From contig NZ_JAIJZW010000001.1 in assembly GCF_019753765.1 (NCBI RefSeq), positions 539,127 to 603,126 on the forward strand: DNA of 64,000 bases, given 5' to 3'. The first letter of the stretch is position 1, and each line of letters starts with the position of its first letter. The notes under the pieces are model-generated. The model was given only the letters and a program-made list of their open reading frames with translations, did no database searches and had not been told where the DNA came from. This document shows positions 18,847 to 28,265 of this stretch, in pieces. The translations under genes were made by a program, and so were the position numbers. The stretch is from Microbacterium marinilacus. Its GTDB lineage: Bacteria > Actinomycetota > Actinomycetes > Actinomycetales > Microbacteriaceae.

Positions 18847-19881
18847 ATGACGACATCCACATCGACCCTCAGGAGCACCGCCGGGCGCCGTTTCCGGCTG
18901 GTCGGGCTGCTCCTGCCGCTCCTCGCATCCGTCGTGTTCGCGCTCGTCCAGCTCGCCATGCTGCCGTGGCTGCCCGACCCGGTCGCCACGCACTGGGGAG
19001 CCGACGGTGGTGCCGACGGGCTCGGTCCGGCGTGGCTGTTCCCGCTGATCACCCTGGGGGTCTGCGGCGGGCTCCCTGCGCTCCTCGCCGGAGCGAGCCT
19101 GGCGGGCTTCGAGCGGGAGGGCGGGGCGCGCCGGTTCCGGCTGCCGGCAGCCGCCTCAGGGTGGCTCGTCGGCTTCGTCGGCGCGCTGTCGGTGGGGTCG
19201 CTGGCGCTGCAGCTGGGGCTGGCGGACGGGCGCGACGCGCCGAACATCCTGCCCCTGCTCGGCGTCTCGGCCGTCGTGGCGGCCGTGCTGGCGTGGGCGG
19301 CATGGCGGTCCACCACCGACGCTCCGTCCGAGGACCGTGCGCGCACCGACGGCCCCGACGCCGTCGCGGTGTCCTCGGGGGAGCGCGCTGTGTGGCTGCA
19401 GACCGTGACGATGTCCCGCGGGGGCGCGATCGTGGTCGCGGCCCTGATCGCTGTCACGACGCTGCTGGTCGTCGTCGTCGCGGTCGCCGACACCGCCGTC
19501 GGCGGGCGGCTGAGCGCCGGCAGCTGGGTCGGGCTCGGCGGCATGGCGCTCGTGGTGGTCGCGGTGCTCGCGTGCGCGGTGTTCCGCGTGCGTGTCGACG
19601 ACCACGGCCTGACGGTGCGGTCCATCGCGGGCTGGCCGCGCATCCGCGTCCCGCTCGACGACATCGCACGTGTGGAGGTCGTCTCGGTCGACCCGATGGG
19701 CGAGTACGGCGGATGGGGCTGGCGGTACGCGGTGGGCGTGGGCTGGGGCGTCGTGATGCGGCGCGGCGAGGCGATCCGGGTCACGCGGCGCGGCGGGAAG
19801 ACGTTCACGGTCACGGTGGACGACGCCGAGACGGGCGTCGCGCTGCTGCGCGGGCTCGAGGCGAGGTCGCCCTCGGCTTGA
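18847..19881 (+). CDS. DUF1648 domain membrane protein, GntR partner
   Basis: The 344-residue membrane protein begins with the DUF1648 signature: a first span, then LPDPVATHWGADGGADG, and a second span with glycine-rich turns. About six spans follow. A soluble C-terminal part of about 100 residues (RVRVDDHGLTVRSIAGWPRIRVPLDDI) looks like a membrane-edge PH-like beta domain. ATG at 18847 has GAGGAGGAG upstream. It forms an operon with the YtrA-type regulator, a pairing seen in Firmicutes and Actinobacteria where it answers to envelope stress. Specific function is unknown. Confidence 0.85.
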   Translation: MTTSTSTLRSTAGRRFRLVGLLLPLLASVVFALVQLAMLPWLPDPVATHWGADGGADGLGPAWLFPLITLGVCGGLPALLAGASLAGFEREGGARRFRLPAAASGWLVGFVGALSVGSLALQLGLADGRDAPNILPLLGVSAVVAAVLAWAAWRSTTDAPSEDRARTDGPDAVAVSSGERAVWLQTVTMSRGGAIVVAALIAVTTLLVVVVAVADTAVGGRLSAGSWVGLGGMALVVVAVLACAVFRVRVDDHGLTVRSIAGWPRIRVPLDDIARVEVVSVDPMGEYGGWGWRYAVGVGWGVVMRRGEAIRVTRRGGKTFTVTVDDAETGVALLRGLEARSPSA

Positions 19882-19901
19882 CGTCGGGCACTCCGCACGG
19901 G

Positions 19902-19913
19902 TGGGATGGCCGC
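19902..19913 (+). promoter_or_regulatory. Leaderless promoter of the O-methyltransferase gene
   Basis: TGGGAT (19902-19907), six bases, ATG at 19914. The stretch gtgggatgg matches the one before the GNAT gene at 8436 almost exactly. Confidence 0.45.
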
Positions 19914-20615
19914 ATGGCCGAATCCACTCCCGAGAACTGGGCGGCGGCCGATCGCTGGCTCGCCGCCGCACTGCTGCCGCACGATCCCGAGCTCGATGCG
20001 GCCGTGACGGCGCAGCGCGAGGCGGCGCTTCCGGAGATCGAGGTCGCGCCCGTCGCGGGCAAGCTGCTGCACCTGCTCGCGCGGCTGGTCGGCGCGCAGC
20101 GCATCCTCGAGATCGGCACCCTCGGCGGGTACTCCACCATCTGGCTCGCCCGCGCGCTGCCCGCGGGCGGGACGTTGGTGACGATCGAGGCCGAGCCCGC
20201 TCACGCCGGGGTCGCGCGCGGCAGCATCGACCGGGCCGGGGTGGGCGACCGCGTCGACGTGCGCGTCGGGCCGGCCCTCGACGTCCTGCCCACGCTCGCC
20301 GGGCCGTTCGACCTGGTGTTCATCGACGCCGACAAGGAGTCGAACACGGCCTACCTGGACTGGGCTGCGCGTCTCGGGCGCCCGGGCGGCCTCGTGGTGC
20401 TGGACAACATCGGCCGCGACGGCGAGATCGTGCGCGACGACTCGAGCGACCCGAAGGTACGCGGCACGCGCGAGGCCATCGAGATGCTCGGCTCGGACCC
20501 GCGATTCGACGCGACGGCCCTGCAGACCGTCGGCGTCAAGGGATGGGACGGCGTCGCCATCGCGATCCTGACCGGGGAGGCCGGGACCGGCGCAGTGGCG
20601 GGCGACGCCACGCCA

Positions 20616-20618
<3 letters not shown>
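19914..20618 (+). CDS. SAM-dependent O-methyltransferase (CCoAOMT-like)
   Basis: The 234-residue protein belongs to the class I methyltransferases related to caffeoyl-CoA O-methyltransferase (COG4122). Motif I is RILEIGTLGGYSTIWLARAL, the acidic second-strand residue is in TIEAEP, and the metal/SAM region FDLVFIDADKESNTAYLDWA with VVLDNI is typical of the divalent-cation-dependent group. The acceptor is unknown. The stop overlaps the -10 box of eno. Confidence 0.92.
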
Positions 20619-21950
<1,332 letters not shown>

Positions 21951-22038
21951 CGGCGGAGGGACGCGGGAGGATCGCCGGGTGCGAGGCTCTCGCGTCTTCG
22001 CGTAGGCGAAGGATGTCGTACTGCTGGAAGGGGGAGTC

Positions 22039-22590
22039 GTGAAGTCAGGATCGGCTCCCCCTTCCGCATCCCCGCGCCGTGCGCCGCGGGGTCGTCCGCG
22101 ACGCCCGAGGCGGCAGGGCGACGCCCGCGAGTGGCTGGGGGACATCCGGTTCTCGGGGTTCGCGGCCATCATGCTGGGGCTCGTGGTGCTCGGCGTCCTG
22201 GTGCTCGCGCCCAGCGTGTCGACCTACGTCGAGCAGCGGCAGAAGATCGCCGCGCTGCAGGAGTCGGTGCAGGTCACGAAGGAGGAGGTCGCCGAGCTGG
22301 AGCGCGAGCGCGACCGCTGGAACGACCCGACCTACATCATGACGCAGGCCCGCGAGCGGCTCTACTACACGAATCCCAATGAGGTGTCGTTCCTCATCGT
22401 CGACGATCTCGAGCAGACCGACGTGGCCCGTGAGCCGGAGCCCGTGAGCGCCGAGGTCGAGGAGAAGCAGGCCGACTGGATGGGCGGCATGCTGCGTTCG
22501 CTCGTCGCCGCCGGCACCGCGAAGTCGGCCGTCGAGGTGACGGTCGGCATCCCCGACGAGCCGGAGCCGGGCGAGACGCCCACGCCGTGA
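22039..22590 (+). CDS. ftsB: Septum formation initiator (FtsB/DivIC-like)
   Basis: FtsB-type proteins are single-pass divisome components that act with FtsL and FtsQ. The 183-residue protein has a very basic N-terminus (about residues 10-30), one membrane span (about 38-60, FAAIMLGLVVLGVLVLA), a coiled coil (about 65-95, QKIAALQESVQVTKEEVAELERER) and the family motif RWNDPTYIMTQARERLYYTNPNE. The extended C-terminal tail with TM-distal low-complexity sequence is an actinobacterial trait. GTG at 22039 follows GGGGGAG closely. It lies 88 bases after eno. Confidence 0.92.
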   Translation: MKSGSAPPSASPRRAPRGRPRRPRRQGDAREWLGDIRFSGFAAIMLGLVVLGVLVLAPSVSTYVEQRQKIAALQESVQVTKEEVAELERERDRWNDPTYIMTQARERLYYTNPNEVSFLIVDDLEQTDVAREPEPVSAEVEEKQADWMGGMLRSLVAAGTAKSAVEVTVGIPDEPEPGETPTP

Positions 22591-22664
22591 TCGGCGGAGC
22601 TGTCGGGACCTCCGGGAATCCTGGTAAGCGGGGTGCCCCGACGGAGCGTCGCATCGCCCGCCGG

Positions 22665-22676
22665 TAGCCTGGAAGG
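22665..22676 (+). promoter_or_regulatory. Leaderless promoter of the DUF501 gene
   Basis: TAGCCT (22665-22670), six bases, GTG at 22677. The spacer ggaagg could also act as a weak Shine-Dalgarno but is too close to the start. Confidence 0.5.
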
Positions 22677-23195
22677 GTGACGACACCCCCCTTCGAACCC
22701 GTGCGCCCGGTCGACATCGAGGTCGTCTCCGACCAGCTCGGCCGCGAGGCGCGGGGCGTCGTCGGGATCGCGGCGCGCTGCGCCTGCGGCAACCCGACGG
22801 TCGTCGCGACGTCGCCGCGGCTGCCCGACGGCACGCCGTTCCCGACGTTCTACTACCTCACCCATCCGGCCGCGACGGCGGAGATGTCGCGGCTCGAGGC
22901 CGGGCAGCTGATGCCCGAGCTCGCAGCCCGTCTCGCCGACGAACCGGAGCTGGCGGCGCGGTACACCCGCGCCCACCAGTCCTATCTCGCCGACCGCGCC
23001 GCGTTCGGGGACGTGCCGGAGATCGACGGCATCTCCGCCGGAGGGATGCCCACGCGCGTGAAGTGCCTGCACGCGCTGGCCGGCCACGCCCTCGCGGCCG
23101 GGCCGGGGGTGAACCCCATCGGCGACGCGGCCCTCGAGCGGTCGGCGTGGTCTCCCGCGAGGTGCGAGTGCGCAGAGCCGGGGAAGGCCGGATGA
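22677..23195 (+). CDS. DUF501 domain-containing protein
   Basis: The 172-residue cytoplasmic protein has the conserved core of DUF501: RCACGNPTVVATSPRLPDGTPFPTFYYLTHP, a helical middle and GGMPTRVKCLHALAGHALAAGPGVNPIGD near the C-terminus. Conserved cysteines and histidines (RCACG, VKCLH, ARCEC) could bind a metal. Function is unknown; the gene is regularly placed between ftsB and a subtilase or ppx gene in actinobacteria. Its stop overlaps the protease ATG as ATGA, implying translational coupling. Confidence 0.92.
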   Translation: MTTPPFEPVRPVDIEVVSDQLGREARGVVGIAARCACGNPTVVATSPRLPDGTPFPTFYYLTHPAATAEMSRLEAGQLMPELAARLADEPELAARYTRAHQSYLADRAAFGDVPEIDGISAGGMPTRVKCLHALAGHALAAGPGVNPIGDAALERSAWSPARCECAEPGKAG

Positions 23196-24532
23196 CGCGC
23201 GCCCCGCGCGTCCTGGCGCTCGCGATCCTCGCCGCGCTGCTCACGGGGGCCGCGCCGACACCGGAGGCGACGCCGGATCCGGTCTCGACGGCCACTCCCA
23301 CGCCGACGCCGAGCGCGACGCCGACGCCGGAGGAGACCGAGGAGCCGACGATCCGCGATCGGCAGTACTGGATCGACGACTACGGCATCAGCGACGCGTG
23401 GGAGACCTCGCGCGGCGCCGGCGTGACCATCGCGGTGATCGACACCGGCATCGTCGACGGGCCTTCGGAGTTCGAGGGCGCGGTGATCGGCGGCAAGGAC
23501 GTGTCCGGTCTCGGCACCGCCGACGGGCGCACGCCGGTGGACGTGCTCGACCGCAGCCACGGCAGCTGGGTCGCGTCGCTCGCGGCTGCCCGCGGGGGCG
23601 ACGACCCCGACGCCATGATCGGAGTCGCGCCGGAGGCGAGCCTGCTGTCTGTCTCCCTCGCCTTCCGGGCGGCGGGCGCCGCGCCGTTCGCGCAGCAGAT
23701 CGCCGACGCGGTCGTCTGGTCGGTCGACAATGGGGCCGACATCATCAACCTGTCGCTGACGACGAACGACCCGAGCTGGGACGAGTCGTGGGACGACGCC
23801 TTCCTCTACGCCATGCAGAACGACGTCGTCGTCGTGGTGGCGGCGGGGAACCGCGGCAGCGGGACCGAGTCGGTGGGCGCGCCCGCGACGATCCCCGGTG
23901 TGCTCACGGTCGCCGGCGTCGACCCCGACGGGAAGGCGAGCGACAAGGCGTCGACCCAGGGCATCACGATCGGCGTCTCGGCGCCCAGCGAGAACCTGCT
24001 CGGCGTCTCCGCCGACGACACGATCGACGAGTGGAACGGCACGAGCGGCGCGGCCCCGATCGTGGCGGGCGTCGCGGCGCTGGTGCGCTCGGCGCACCCC
24101 GAGCTCAGCGCGGTGGACGTGATCAATCGCATCGTGAAGACCGCGACCAAGCCGGCCGACGCCGACGCCGTGCCCGACGCCTTCTACGGCTACGGCCTGG
24201 TGAACGCCGAGGCCGCGGTCAACGCGGACGTCGCGCACGTGACGCAGAACCCCATGGGCAGCCTCGAGCGATGGATCGACGTCTACCGTCGCGAGGCCGC
24301 CGGACCGCAGCCGACACCCACCGTCACCCCGGTCGAGGTGGCGCCGCTGCCGCCCGCGGACGCTCCCACCGAGGCGGGGGCCTCGTACCTTCCCTCGCAG
24401 GAGGAGCTGCGCTACGGCACCCTGCCGCTCGTCGCGCTCAGCGGCGCTGGTATTCTCGTGGTGCTGGGCGTCATCGCGACTGTGCGACGCGTCCGTTCGG
24501 CCCGTGTGCGGCGGTCGCCGAGCAAACCCTGA
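23192..24532 (+). CDS. Membrane-anchored S8 serine protease, mycosin-like
   Basis: The 446-residue subtilase has an N-terminal signal (about residues 5-22), a Pro/Thr/Glu linker (about 22-50), the catalytic Asp in VIDTGIVDG, His in DRSHGSWVAS, an oxyanion-region AAGNRGSG and Ser in NGTSGAAPIVAG. It ends with another Pro/Thr linker, a membrane span (LPLVALSGAGILVVLGVIATV) and a basic tail. This layout matches mycosins (MycP) of type VII secretion, but no ESX gene is in the window. It would cleave exported substrates at the outer membrane face. It is coupled to DUF501 by a 4-bp overlap. Confidence 0.92.
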   Translation: MTRAPRVLALAILAALLTGAAPTPEATPDPVSTATPTPTPSATPTPEETEEPTIRDRQYWIDDYGISDAWETSRGAGVTIAVIDTGIVDGPSEFEGAVIGGKDVSGLGTADGRTPVDVLDRSHGSWVASLAAARGGDDPDAMIGVAPEASLLSVSLAFRAAGAAPFAQQIADAVVWSVDNGADIINLSLTTNDPSWDESWDDAFLYAMQNDVVVVVAAGNRGSGTESVGAPATIPGVLTVAGVDPDGKASDKASTQGITIGVSAPSENLLGVSADDTIDEWNGTSGAAPIVAGVAALVRSAHPELSAVDVINRIVKTATKPADADAVPDAFYGYGLVNAEAAVNADVAHVTQNPMGSLERWIDVYRREAAGPQPTPTVTPVEVAPLPPADAPTEAGASYLPSQEELRYGTLPLVALSGAGILVVLGVIATVRRVRSARVRRSPSKP

Positions 24533-24551
24533 CCCAAGGAGTTCTTCACTC

Positions 24552-25958
24552 GTGCCCAAGATCCTCATCGTCGGCGGCGGTTACGCGGGGTTCTACACCG
24601 CGTGGAAGCTCGAGAAGCAGCTGCGGCGCGGGGAGGCGGAGATCATCATGGTCGACCCCCTCCCGTACATGACGTACCTCCCGTTCCTGCCCGAGGTCGC
24701 GGCGGGATCGATCGAGGCCCGCCACACCGTGGTCTCGCACCGTCGTCATCTCAAGCGCACGCAGATGATCACCGCCAGGGTGACGGGGATCGACCACGCG
24801 AACAAGACCGCGACGATCACGCCGGAGGGCGGCGAGCCCTACGAGCTCGAGTACGACCAGATCGTCGTCACCGCGGGCTCCGTCTCGCGGACGTTCCCGA
24901 TCCCGGGCATCGCCGAGAACGCGGTCGGCCTGAAGTCGGTCGAAGAGGCCGTCTACGTCCGCGACACGCTCATCTCGAACTTCGAGCAGGCGTCCGCGCT
25001 GCCGGTCGGCGACCCGCTGCGCCAGCGGCTGCTGACCGTCGTCGTCGTCGGTGGCGGCTTCGCCGGCATCGAGACGTTCGCGGAGCTGCGCTCGCTGGCG
25101 TCCTCGCTGGTCGGCACGTACCCCGAGATCTCGTTCGACGAGACCCGGTTCCACCTCATCGAGGCCATGGGGCGCATCATGCCCGAGGTCTCGCTGCCCA
25201 CGAGCGAGTGGGTGCTCAAGGACCTCGCGCAGCGCGGTGCGCACGTGCACCTCGAGACGCAGGTCACGAGCGCCGTCGACGGCGTCGTCGAGACCTCGAC
25301 GGGGGAGTCGTACCCGAGCGGCCTGATCGTCTGGACCGCCGGCGTGATGGCGAACCCCCAGGTGGTGCGCGGCAGCGACCTGCCTACCGAGCCGCGCGGC
25401 CGCATCACGACGCAGGCCGACCTGCGCGTGGTCGACGCCGACAAGAACGTCGTCGAGGGCGCCTGGGCTGCGGGTGATATCGCCGCGGTGCCGGACAAGA
25501 CGGGCGGGCTGCCCGACGGCACCTGCGTGCCGAACGCCCAGCACGCCGTCCGCCAGGCCAAGCGGCTCGCGAAGAACCTCGTGGGGGTGCTGCGCGGCGA
25601 CGCGCCGATCGACTACTTCCACAAGAACCTGGGCGCCGTCGCGGGCCTCGGCCTCTACAACGGCGTCTTCCAGTCCGGCAAGTTCGCCCTCAAGGGCTTC
25701 CTCGCCTGGGTCGCCCACCGCGGTTACCACGGACTGGCGATGCCGACGTGGGAGCGCAAGTGGCGTGTCCTGTGGGGCTGGTGGCACAACCTCTGGCTCG
25801 GCCGCGACACGGTGCAGCTCGAGTGGGTGCAGCGTCCGCGCACGTTCTTCGAGACGTTCGCCTCGCGTCCGAAGCCCCCGGTCGAGGCGCCTGTCGAGGA
25901 CAAGCCCGCCGAGACGGCCCCGGTCGAGAACGAGAAGGTCGAGACCGCCGCTCAGTGA
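24552..25958 (+). CDS. ndh: Type II NADH dehydrogenase (NDH-2)
   Basis: This single-subunit flavoprotein passes electrons from NADH to the quinone pool without pumping protons. The 468-residue protein has an FAD-binding ILIVGGGYAGFYTAWKLE at the N-terminus, a second dinucleotide fold VVVVGGGFAGIETFAEL for NADH (about residues 165-180), the quinone-side AAGDIAAVPD motif, and a C-terminal amphipathic part (about 375-430, with WVAHRGYHGLAMP and WGWWHNLWLGRD) for membrane association. An acidic, proline-rich tail follows. GTG at 24552 lies behind AAGGAG and gives the conserved MPKILIVGGG. Confidence 0.96.
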   Translation: MPKILIVGGGYAGFYTAWKLEKQLRRGEAEIIMVDPLPYMTYLPFLPEVAAGSIEARHTVVSHRRHLKRTQMITARVTGIDHANKTATITPEGGEPYELEYDQIVVTAGSVSRTFPIPGIAENAVGLKSVEEAVYVRDTLISNFEQASALPVGDPLRQRLLTVVVVGGGFAGIETFAELRSLASSLVGTYPEISFDETRFHLIEAMGRIMPEVSLPTSEWVLKDLAQRGAHVHLETQVTSAVDGVVETSTGESYPSGLIVWTAGVMANPQVVRGSDLPTEPRGRITTQADLRVVDADKNVVEGAWAAGDIAAVPDKTGGLPDGTCVPNAQHAVRQAKRLAKNLVGVLRGDAPIDYFHKNLGAVAGLGLYNGVFQSGKFALKGFLAWVAHRGYHGLAMPTWERKWRVLWGWWHNLWLGRDTVQLEWVQRPRTFFETFASRPKPPVEAPVEDKPAETAPVENEKVETAAQ

Positions 25959-25970
25959 CAGCGAGCCTCA

Positions 25971-26004
25971 CGAGAGCCGCCACCCCCACGGGTGGCGGCT
26001 CTCG
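25971..26004 (+). terminator. Terminator after ndh
   Basis: A perfect 15-bp stem, cgagagccgccaccc with its complement, has a four-base loop 12 bases after the ndh stop. Confidence 0.85.
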
Positions 26005-26032
26005 CCGTCTTCACCGGTAGCGTGGAGGCGCG

Positions 26033-26106
26033 GCCCCCGTAGCCCAACCGGCAGAGGCAGGCGACTTAAACTCGCCTCAGTCGGGGTTCGAATCCCCGCG
26101 GGGGCA
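26033..26106 (+). tRNA. tRNA-Leu, anticodon TAA, short variable loop
   Basis: The cloverleaf is complete: acceptor gcccccg/cgggggc (26033-26039, 26099-26105), a three-pair D stem with an AACCGGCAGA loop, anticodon stem ggcga/tcgcc with loop cttaaac (anticodon TAA at 26067-26069), a variable loop of only five bases (26077-26081), T stem cgggg/ccccg with loop ttcgaat, and discriminator A at 26106. CCA is not encoded. Bacterial tRNA-Leu normally has a long type II variable arm, so this 74-nt type I form is atypical. A TAGCGT box (26018-26023) lies ten bases upstream and a 6-bp hairpin (26112-26129) follows. Confidence 0.92.
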
Positions 26107-26195
26107 CTCGACGCGGCGTCCTTGCCGCGACGCGGACGCACGATCCCGGTGAGAAGTCCCCCGTACGGCCGACGCGGGGCTGCACCTGGCGCGTC

Positions 26196-26220
26196 TAGGA
26201 TGGGTGCATCACCGAGGGGG
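26196..26220 (+). promoter_or_regulatory. Promoter and ribosome site of lemA
   Basis: TAGGAT (26196-26201) is followed by a short leader with GAGGGGG (26214-26220) six bases before the ATG at 26227. This is a conventional, leadered start. Confidence 0.55.
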
Positions 26221-26226
26221 TTCCCG

Positions 26227-26793
26227 ATGGAATGGCTGATTCCTGTTGTCATCGTGCTCGCGATCGTGGTCGTCGCCGGCATCTATCTGTGGGCCACGTA
26301 CAACTCGCTCGTGCAGCTCAACGTGCGCGTCGACGAGGCGTGGAGCGACATCACCGTGCAGCTCAAGCGCCGCGCCGACCTGATCCCGAACCTCATCGAG
26401 GCGGTCAAGGGGTACGCGGCGCACGAGAAGGCGGTGTTCGAGAACGTGACGCGTGCGCGCGCCGAGACGCTGTCGGCCGGCGGCCCCGCCGAGGCTGGCG
26501 TGGCCGAGGGGCACATGCAGCAGGCGCTCAAGAACCTGTTCGCGGTGGCGGAGGCGTACCCGGGCCTGCAGGCGAGCCAGAACTACCTGCAGCTGCAGCA
26601 CTCTCTGGTCGACACCGAGGACAAGATCCAGGCGTCGCGCCGGTTCTACAACGGTGGCGTGCGCGAGCTGAACACCAAGATCAAGGTGTTCCCGAACAAC
26701 CTCTTCGCGCGCAACCTCGGCTTCCACGAGCGCGAGTTCTTCGAGGTCGTCGACGGCGCGGCGATCGCCGAGCCGCCGCGCGTCCAGTTCTGA
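26227..26793 (+). CDS. lemA: LemA family protein
   Basis: The 188-residue protein has a single N-terminal membrane span (MEWLIPVVIVLAIVVVAGIYLW) and then the all-helical LemA domain, with YNSLVQLNVRVDEAWSDI, LKRRADLIPNLIEAVKGYAAHEKAV, YPGLQASQNYLQLQ and DTEDKIQASRRFYNGGVRELNTKIKVFPNN. These are near-invariant family segments. LemA proteins sit on the membrane with the domain outside or in the cytosol, often beside an HtpX-type protease or DUF2207 protein; neither is here. The role is unknown. A palindromic repeat follows the stop. Confidence 0.95.
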   Translation: MEWLIPVVIVLAIVVVAGIYLWATYNSLVQLNVRVDEAWSDITVQLKRRADLIPNLIEAVKGYAAHEKAVFENVTRARAETLSAGGPAEAGVAEGHMQQALKNLFAVAEAYPGLQASQNYLQLQHSLVDTEDKIQASRRFYNGGVRELNTKIKVFPNNLFARNLGFHEREFFEVVDGAAIAEPPRVQF

Positions 26794-26803
26794 CCCCGCC
26801 GCA

Positions 26804-26871
26804 GCGAGAATCCACTTTCGCGCCGAGAATGCAGCCGCCCGCTGCATTCTCGGCGCGAAGTCGTCTTCTCG
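26804..26871. repeat. Nested palindromic repeat, copy B
   Basis: The inner perfect 19-bp stem (26817-26835 with 26841-26859, five-base loop) contains cgcgccgagaatgc, identical to the inner arm of the element at 16997-17069 except that C is replaced by G in the aSaat core; the opposite arm carries the compensating change. The outer half-site gcgagaatcc (26804-26813) parallels gcgacaatcc there, and cgagaa/ttctcg (26805-26810, 26866-26871) can pair. It lies between convergent genes. Confidence 0.85.
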
Positions 26872-26904
26872 GCGCGTGGTTCGCCACGGTGAGGGGGACG
26901 GGCG

Positions 26905-28170
26905 TCAGACGGTGACGGCCCGCTCGTGGCGAGCGGCGTCCGGCATGACGAAGGCGAGGTCGGAGGTGGCGTCGCCCCAGCTCGAGATGGAGACGCGCTC
27001 GAGGCCCTGCCAGGAGGCCGCCTCGCGCAGCGCGACCGCCACGCGCTCCGCCGTCGAGGCCGCCACCCCGGCCTCCCACCAGGCCGACTGGACGCGAAGC
27101 GTCGAGGTCGTGCGATCGGCCTTGAGGTCGACTCGGCCGACGATGCGGTCGTCCACGAGCACCGGCAGCGAGTAGTAGCCGTAACGGCGCCTGTCGGCCG
27201 GCGTGTAGATCTCGATGCGGTAGTCGAAGTCGAACAGGCGCTCGGCGCGCTCGCGGAACCACACCACCGGGTCGAACGGCGTCAGCACGGCCGCCGCCCG
27301 GATGCGCCGGGGGAACGCCGCATCGCGGTGCACCCAGGCGGGCGAGGGCGCGCGCCCCCGGCTCCAGCCGTCGACCGTGACCGGCTCGAGCTCGCCCGCA
27401 TCGACGAGGTCCTGCACGGCGGTCAGGACGGCGCGACGATCCCTGATCCGGTAGTAGTCGGCGAGGTCTGAGGCGGTGGCGACGCCCGAGGCGCGTGCGG
27501 CGCGACGCATCAGCTCGCGGATCGCGTCCTGACGCGGCACCTCGGCGTCGAGCACCGGGGCGGGGATCACCTGCTCGGCGAGTCCGTAACGACGCTCGAA
27601 CCCCCGACGCCCGGCGATCGCGACCTCTCCGAAGCGCCACATCATCTCGAGAGCGCGCTTGACGGCGTCCCAGTCCCACCACGGGCCGCGCCGTGCGCGA
27701 CGGGCGTCGGACTCGATCTGGGCGGGCCGCAGCGGGCCGCGAGCGGCCAGCTCCGACCTCACCCACTCGACCGTGGCGGCGTTCTCGGCGTACCAGCCGC
27801 CCGGCGCGCCGTACCGGGCGCGCATGTCGTCCATCCGGAACCGCCACAGCGGCCAGTCGAGCGCGGGCAGGAAGGTCGCCTCGTGACCCAGGTACTCGAT
27901 GTACGAGCCGGACGAGCGGGGACGCCCGCCGGCACCGTGCCGCAGCACCAGGCGGTCGAGCTCGGCCGTGTCGTAGCCGCCGAGTCGCGAGAACAGCGGC
28001 ACGTAATGCGAGCGGGCGTACACGTTGACCGAGTCGATCTGCAGCGCGCCCATGCGCGCGACGGTCGCGTTGAGCTGCCGGGTGCCGGGCCGTTCGGGCC
28101 GGGCGCGGGCGAACCCCTGCGCCGCCAGGGCTGTGCGACGGGCCTCGGGCAGGGACAGGTGCTGCTTCAC
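26905..28170 (-). CDS. Winged-helix protein of the YcaQ/AlkZ-like DNA glycosylase family
   Basis: The 421-residue protein (COG3214 type) begins with LSLPEARRTALAAQGF and has the family hallmark LQIDSVNVYARSHYVPLFSRLG. QID matches the Q-phi-D motif of YcaQ-type glycosylases, which unhook interstrand cross-links, rather than the QxQ of the AlkZ antibiotic-resistance type. Further winged-helix repeats follow (MWRFGEVAIAGRRGFERRYGL, FDPVVWFRERAERLFDFDYRIEIYTP). I prefer GTG at 28170, which sits seven bases after a TAACGT -10 box. An in-frame ATG at 28200 would add ten residues but has no ribosome site. Confidence 0.85.
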   Translation of the reverse strand: MKQHLSLPEARRTALAAQGFARARPERPGTRQLNATVARMGALQIDSVNVYARSHYVPLFSRLGGYDTAELDRLVLRHGAGGRPRSSGSYIEYLGHEATFLPALDWPLWRFRMDDMRARYGAPGGWYAENAATVEWVRSELAARGPLRPAQIESDARRARRGPWWDWDAVKRALEMMWRFGEVAIAGRRGFERRYGLAEQVIPAPVLDAEVPRQDAIRELMRRAARASGVATASDLADYYRIRDRRAVLTAVQDLVDAGELEPVTVDGWSRGRAPSPAWVHRDAAFPRRIRAAAVLTPFDPVVWFRERAERLFDFDYRIEIYTPADRRRYGYYSLPVLVDDRIVGRVDLKADRTTSTLRVQSAWWEAGVAASTAERVAVALREAASWQGLERVSISSWGDATSDLAFVMPDAARHERAVTV

Positions 28171-28183
28171 CGGCCTCACGTTA
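28171..28183 (-). promoter_or_regulatory. Leaderless promoter of the YcaQ-like gene
   Basis: On the minus strand TAACGT (28183-28178) is followed by seven bases and GTG at 28170. This is the basis for the chosen start. Confidence 0.45.
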
Positions 28184-28252
28184 CCGACGGGCTCGGACAT
28201 CGGACCCGCGACCCGGCCGCGACGTATGTCTGACTCGCCATGGACGCGGTTC

Positions 28253-28265
28253 TAGACTGACCGGG
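28253..28265 (+). promoter_or_regulatory. Leaderless promoter of the AI-2E family gene
   Basis: TAGACT (28253-28258), seven bases, ATG at 28266. A TCTGAC at 28229-28234, 18 bases upstream, could be the -35. The divergent YcaQ-like promoter is about 70 bases away. Confidence 0.55.

Noticed and set aside
23192..24532. Type VII secretion locus
   Set aside because: Only a mycosin-like protease is present; there is no EccB-E, WXG100 or FtsK/EccC-type ATPase in the window.
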